Positions 60,267-64,000 of a DNA stretch of 64,000 bases are shown here, in pieces. The notes under the pieces are model-generated. The model searched no databases, had not been told where the DNA came from, and saw nothing but the letters and a program-made list of their open reading frames with translations. A program made the translations under genes and the position numbers. Source of the DNA: J054 sp964613615 (GTDB lineage: Bacteria > Pseudomonadota > Gammaproteobacteria > Steroidobacterales > GCA-2729495). The stretch covers positions 30,963-94,962 of the forward strand of contig CAZTIB010000213.1 of assembly GCA_964613615.1 (NCBI GenBank). The letters run 5' to 3'. Within the stretch, counting starts at the first letter, position 1. The number at the start of each line of letters is the position of its first letter.

Positions 60267-61209
60267 CTGCGACCTCCCCACAACTGGTTTCGAGAATTCG
60301 CCAGACGAGCGTGGCGAAATCGGTGCCGGCCTGCGCCGCAGCCATCGGCACGAGGCTGTGCCCCGTCATGCCCGGCACGGTATTCACTTCGAGGATCAAC
60401 GGCGCGCCGTTGTCATCCAGCATGAAGTCCACGCGGCCCCAGCCGCTGGCGCCAACGGCGCGAAAAACCTCCAGCGCGAGCCTGCCGTACTCCTCCTCCT
60501 CCGCCGGCGGCAATCCGCAGGGGCAAAGGTAGCGGGTCGCGTCGCTGAAGTACTTCGCGTCGTAATCGTAGAAGCCGGAGCCGGCGTCGATGCGAATCAG
60601 CGGCAGCACGTGTTCATGAAGGATCGCGGCCGTGTATTCGCCGCCGGCGACCCAGCGCTCGGCGAAGACCGGCGACTGGCAGGCGGCCGCAGCCGCATAG
60701 GCTGATGGCAAGCCAACGGCGTCGTCCACCTTCGTCAGCCCGATGCTGGATCCCTCGTCGGCCGGCTTGACCATCACCGGGAACCCGAGTCGATCGCCGA
60801 CCAACTCGAAATCGTCCGGCCCGCGCAGTTCCACGAAGTCGGGTGTGGGGAGGCCGCAACCGGCCAGCAGCCGCTTGGTGCGAAGCTTGTCCATGGCCAG
60901 CGCGCAGCCGAGCACGCCGCTCCCCGTGTACGGAATGTCGAGCAGGGACAACAAACCCTGGACCGTGCCGTCTTCACCACCGCGACCGTGCAGCGCGATC
61001 CAGACCCGATCGCAGGCACCCGCGGCGAAGGGCCCTGGCAAACCGTCGGCAGGGTCCACCGCCGCCGCGTCGACGCCACGCTGGAGCAGCGCGTCGAGAA
61101 CCGCCTGCCCGCTCTTCAGCGAGATTTCGCGTTCTGCGGAGGCGCCACCCAACAGCACCGCCACCCGACCAAAGTCTGCCGCGTCCGTCACTGTCGGATA
61201 GGTCATCAT
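60250..61209 (-). CDS. ddlB: D-alanine--D-alanine ligase
   Basis: The 319-residue ATP-grasp ligase has VAVLLGGASAEREISLKSG, IALHGRGGEDGTVQGLL, FPVMVKPADEGSSIGLTKVD and DFMLDDNGAPLILEVNTVPG, all Ddl landmarks. It makes the D-Ala-D-Ala dipeptide for peptidoglycan. Its ATG overlaps the murB stop (ATGA). Confidence 0.96.
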   Translation of the reverse strand: MMTYPTVTDAADFGRVAVLLGGASAEREISLKSGQAVLDALLQRGVDAAAVDPADGLPGPFAAGACDRVWIALHGRGGEDGTVQGLLSLLDIPYTGSGVLGCALAMDKLRTKRLLAGCGLPTPDFVELRGPDDFELVGDRLGFPVMVKPADEGSSIGLTKVDDAVGLPSAYAAAAACQSPVFAERWVAGGEYTAAILHEHVLPLIRIDAGSGFYDYDAKYFSDATRYLCPCGLPPAEEEEYGRLALEVFRAVGASGWGRVDFMLDDNGAPLILEVNTVPGMTGHSLVPMAAAQAGTDFATLVWRILETSCGEVADGTPA

Positions 61210-62114
61210 CGCGCGGCACCCTCCGCCGGCTCACCGACGACATGCACTTCAGGCACCAGCGTCACGCCGTGCCGCTTGGTCACGGTGACGCGCACGTGTT
61301 CGATCAGCTGTTCGATATCTGCAGCCGTCGCGCCACCGCTATTGATGATGAAGTTCGCGTGCTTCTCAGATACGACCGCGCCACCAATGGAATAGCCCTT
61401 CAACCCGGCCGTATCGATGAGCCGTGCTGCATGGTCTCCCGGCGGATTGCGAAACACGGAGCCGCAGCTTGGCTCACCGAGGGGCTGGCTGGCCTCGCGT
61501 TGCGCAAGCATGCCGCGCAGCCGTTCAAGAGCGTCGTCGTCCACGGCATCGAACTGGAACTGCGCCGACAGGAACCACTCAGCCGCCGGGCCGGACACAT
61601 GCCGATAACCGATTTGATAGTCGGCAGGCGTTCGCCGCCGCACGACACCGGCGCGATCAACGGTGTCGACCGCGGACACCCGGTCCCAGGTTTCGCCACC
61701 GAAGGCGCCGGCGTTCATCGTCAGCGCGCCGCCCACGGTGCCGGGAATGCCGGCCAGGAACTCTGCCGGGCCGAGCCCCCAGCGCGCGCAGCGCCGGGCC
61801 AGCGCCGTGCATGGCACGCCGGCGCCGGCTTCGACCATGCCGGCGTCCAGGCGCCGGGACTCACCGAGGGCTTTCGCGGTGGCAATCACGATGCCGCGGA
61901 CGCCGCCGTCACGCACCAGCAGGTTGCTGCCGAGACCAACCCACAGCAGCGGTGTGGCCGGATCCAGCTCTTTCAAAAAGTTCACGAGTTCGTCGCGGGT
62001 GCGGGGCCGGAAAAACACTTCCGCCGGTCCACCCACGCGCCAGGAAGTATGGCGGGACATGGGCTCGCCACGCCGCACGTCGGCGACTGCCGGAATGCGC
62101 GCTGTGGCGCTCAT
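61206..62114 (-). CDS. murB: UDP-N-acetylenolpyruvoylglucosamine reductase
   Basis: The 302-residue FAD enzyme has HTSWRVGGPAEVFFRP, LLWVGLGSNLLVRDGGVRGI, EFLAGIPGTVGGALTMNAG, the catalytic serine region EPSCGSVFRNPPG and SEKHANFIINSGGATAADI. It reduces the enolpyruvyl group to lactate in MurNAc formation. It is translationally coupled at both ends by 4-bp overlaps. Confidence 0.97.
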   Translation of the reverse strand: MSATARIPAVADVRRGEPMSRHTSWRVGGPAEVFFRPRTRDELVNFLKELDPATPLLWVGLGSNLLVRDGGVRGIVIATAKALGESRRLDAGMVEAGAGVPCTALARRCARWGLGPAEFLAGIPGTVGGALTMNAGAFGGETWDRVSAVDTVDRAGVVRRRTPADYQIGYRHVSGPAAEWFLSAQFQFDAVDDDALERLRGMLAQREASQPLGEPSCGSVFRNPPGDHAARLIDTAGLKGYSIGGAVVSEKHANFIINSGGATAADIEQLIEHVRVTVTKRHGVTLVPEVHVVGEPAEGAAR

Positions 62115-63529
62115 GGTCCCACCTTGCGCGCAATGGCCAGGTCCGCGGGCAGGCGCGCCGCAGCGGCGCCGATATCGCCTGCGCCCAGTGTCAGCACCAC
62201 GTCACCGGCCTGCAGCACATCGTTAAGCTGTGCCGGCAGATTGTCCAGATCTTTCACCAGCACCGGTTCCACGCGCGCGCGCGAGCGGATCGCCCGGCAG
62301 ATGGCGGGACTGTCGGCACCGGCGATGGGCGCTTCACCGGCCGGGTAGACCTCGCACACGAACAACGTGTCGGCCGTGGACAGTGCCGCGGCAAAATCAT
62401 CCAGCAGGTCCCGCGTGCGCGTATAGCGGTGCGGTTGAAACACCACCACGAGCCGGCGCTGCGGCCAGGCTTCGCGGGTTGCCGCCATCGTCGCAGCAAT
62501 CTCCGTCGGATGGTGTCCGTAGTCATCGACGAACAGCACCTTGCCCGCGCGGGTGGCCACTTCACCCAGCACCTGCAGGCGCCGCTCGATACCGGCAAAA
62601 CCGTCCAGCGCCCGCTCTAATGCCGCATCGTTCAGGTCGAGCTCGTGGGCGATGGCACAGGCGGCCAGGGCATTGAGCACGTTGTGGCGACCGGGCAGAT
62701 TCAGGGTGATCGCCAGCGGCGCATCGCGCCCGGGCAGCCAGACCTTGAAGCGCGACTGAATCCCGTCGGCCACGATGTCGGTGGCTCGCACATCGGCGTC
62801 GGCTGCCGTGCCGTAAGTCAGGGTCGCACGTTTAATGTCCGGCAAGACGGCGGCCACGCCCGGGTCGTCCAGGCAGATCACGGCCAGCCCATAGAACGGC
62901 AGGTTGTGCAAAAACTGGACGAAACTTTCGCGCAGCCGCCCGACATCGCCACCATAGGTCTCCATGTGGTCGGCATCGATGTTGGTGACCACGGCAATGA
63001 CCGGCTGCAGGTGCATGAAAGACGCGTCGCTTTCATCCGCTTCCGCCACCAGCCAGGGCCCTGCGCCGAGGCGGCCGTTGGTCTCGGCACTCTTCAGCCG
63101 GCCGCCGATGACGAAAGTGGGATCTTCCCCCGCCTCCGCCAGCACGCTGGCCACCAGGCTGGTGGTCGTGGTCTTGCCGTGCGTGCCGGACACCGCGATG
63201 GAACGCCGGAAGCGCATCAGCTCGCCGAGCATCTCTGCGCGCTGCACGATGGGTTTACGTGCGTCGCGGGCCGCGACCAGTTCAGGGTTTTCTGCATCGA
63301 TGGCGGTGGACACAACCACCACATCGGCGCCCGCGACGTTTTCCGCGCGATGGCCGATCTGCACGGTGGCGCCCAAGCCGGCGAGCCGCCGCGTCATCGC
63401 CGATTCGCGAAGGTCCGAACCCTGCACCCGGTAGCCAAGATTGACCAGCACCTCGGCGATGCCGCCCATACCGACACCGCCGATGCCGACAAAGTGGATG
63501 GTGTTGATCTTGCGCATGCGCGCGTTCAT
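62111..63529 (-). CDS. murC: UDP-N-acetylmuramate--L-alanine ligase
   Basis: The 472-residue Mur ligase begins MNARMRKINTIHFVGIGGVG. It has the ATP-binding GTHGKTTTTSLVASVL near 113, and VDDYGHHPTEIAATM in the C-terminal domain. It adds the first amino acid of the stem peptide. Its ATG at 63529 overlaps the murG stop. Confidence 0.97.
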   Translation of the reverse strand: MNARMRKINTIHFVGIGGVGMGGIAEVLVNLGYRVQGSDLRESAMTRRLAGLGATVQIGHRAENVAGADVVVVSTAIDAENPELVAARDARKPIVQRAEMLGELMRFRRSIAVSGTHGKTTTTSLVASVLAEAGEDPTFVIGGRLKSAETNGRLGAGPWLVAEADESDASFMHLQPVIAVVTNIDADHMETYGGDVGRLRESFVQFLHNLPFYGLAVICLDDPGVAAVLPDIKRATLTYGTAADADVRATDIVADGIQSRFKVWLPGRDAPLAITLNLPGRHNVLNALAACAIAHELDLNDAALERALDGFAGIERRLQVLGEVATRAGKVLFVDDYGHHPTEIAATMAATREAWPQRRLVVVFQPHRYTRTRDLLDDFAAALSTADTLFVCEVYPAGEAPIAGADSPAICRAIRSRARVEPVLVKDLDNLPAQLNDVLQAGDVVLTLGAGDIGAAAARLPADLAIARKVGP

Positions 63530-64000
63530 CGACCGGTGCCCCACTTCAGGCAGGTGTCCGCCACCGCTCGCGTGGCGGCCGGCTGCGCCAGCGCCCGCGC
63601 TGCCCGCGCGCGCGCCAGCACCAGGCCGCGGTCCTGAACGCAAGCTTCGATCTCTGCGGCGAGACGCTCCGCAGTCAGTTCCGCCTGCGGTACCAGCACT
63701 CCCGCACCCGCATCGGCCAGGAAGCGGGCGTTGCGCGTTTGATGATCATCCACCGCGGCGGGGAATGGCACGAACACCGCGGCTACGCCCGTCGCCGCGA
63801 GTTCGGCAATGGTCAGCGCGCCCGCGCGGCAAATCACCAGGTCCGCCCACGCATAGGCTGCAGCCATATCGGTGATGAATGGCTCCACCCGGGCAGCAAC
63901 GCCGGCATCGCGATAGGCCGCCTCGGCTTGCGCCAGCGTATGACGACCGGCCTGGTGGCGAATTTCCGGGCGCTCGGCTGCGGCGATACGACCTACGGCC
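63526..64000 (-). CDS. murG: MurG glycosyltransferase (5' partial, runs off the window)
   Basis: The visible C-terminal 158 residues show RPEIRHQAGRHTLAQAEAAY, PFITDMAAAYAWADLVICRA and GALTIAELAATGVAAVFVPF, then DDHQTRNARFLADAGAGVL. These form the UDP-GlcNAc-binding half of MurG, which makes lipid II from lipid I. The N-terminal half lies beyond the right edge. The stop overlaps murC by 4 bp. Confidence 0.95.
   Translation of the reverse strand, partial: AVGRIAAAERPEIRHQAGRHTLAQAEAAYRDAGVAARVEPFITDMAAAYAWADLVICRAGALTIAELAATGVAAVFVPFPAAVDDHQTRNARFLADAGAGVLVPQAELTAERLAAEIEACVQDRGLVLARARAARALAQPAATRAVADTCLKWGTGR

Overview
The window is GC-rich, densely packed bacterial chromosome. The gene content and order point to a gammaproteobacterium: recA-recX-alaS-csrA-tRNA-Ser, the nadE-sucD-sucC-pilS-pilR-pilA-pilB-pilC-pilD-coaE-zapD-mutT-secA string, and the murG-murC-murB-ddlB-ftsQ-ftsA-ftsZ cell-wall/division cluster. 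A carotenoid locus, a VPLPA-type C-terminal sorting signal and GTAG-type REP palindromes suggest a marine or soil lineage near the Xanthomonadales, Steroidobacterales, Woeseiales or Chromatiales. That placement is inference; there is no rRNA in the window. No prophage, insertion sequence or CRISPR array was seen.

Layout. 1-3.9 kb: the end of a surface protein (lamin-tail domain plus VPLPA anchor), a carboxymuconolactone-decarboxylase-like protein, and two membrane glycosyltransferase genes. 3.9-9.7 kb: xanthophyll synthesis. A fatty-acid-hydroxylase-family gene and crtZ face an operon of an unknown gene, a DUF2141 gene, crtY, crtI and crtB; crtE and crtW are not here. 9.8-20.7 kb: accessory metabolism, with srkA, a DUF938 methyltransferase, a metallo-beta-lactamase-fold hydrolase, a GST, an LLM flavin oxidoreductase, a four-module CDGSH-CDGSH-Rieske-TPP enzyme, an exported 2-hydroxyacid dehydrogenase, a VOC protein and an APC permease. 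20.7-42.3 kb: housekeeping genes (tRNA-Ser, csrA, alaS, recX, recA, thpR, pncC, mutS, aspS, clpB, pgeF, rluD, bamD, nadE, sucCD).

42.5-50.5 kb is a complete type IV pilus core. The PilS/PilR two-component system sits just upstream of pilA, which has a textbook sigma-54 promoter and two direct operator-like repeats 20 bp apart; pilB, pilC and pilD follow. 50.5-64 kb carries coaE, zapD, mutT, secA, an M23 peptidase gene, dciA and the dcw genes. lpxC, which normally lies between ftsZ and dciA in this order, is missing.

The observations most worth a second look are: a c-di-GMP-I (GEMM) riboswitch, unlisted by any protein-level annotation, upstream of the M23 peptidase gene next to secA; the CDGSH/Rieske/TPP fusion enzyme; a 200-bp repeat behind tRNA-Ser that copies the tRNA 3' end, like the rtT repeats of E. 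coli; a probable CTG start for pilD; and a REP palindrome filling the 25-bp gap between mutS and its convergent neighbour.
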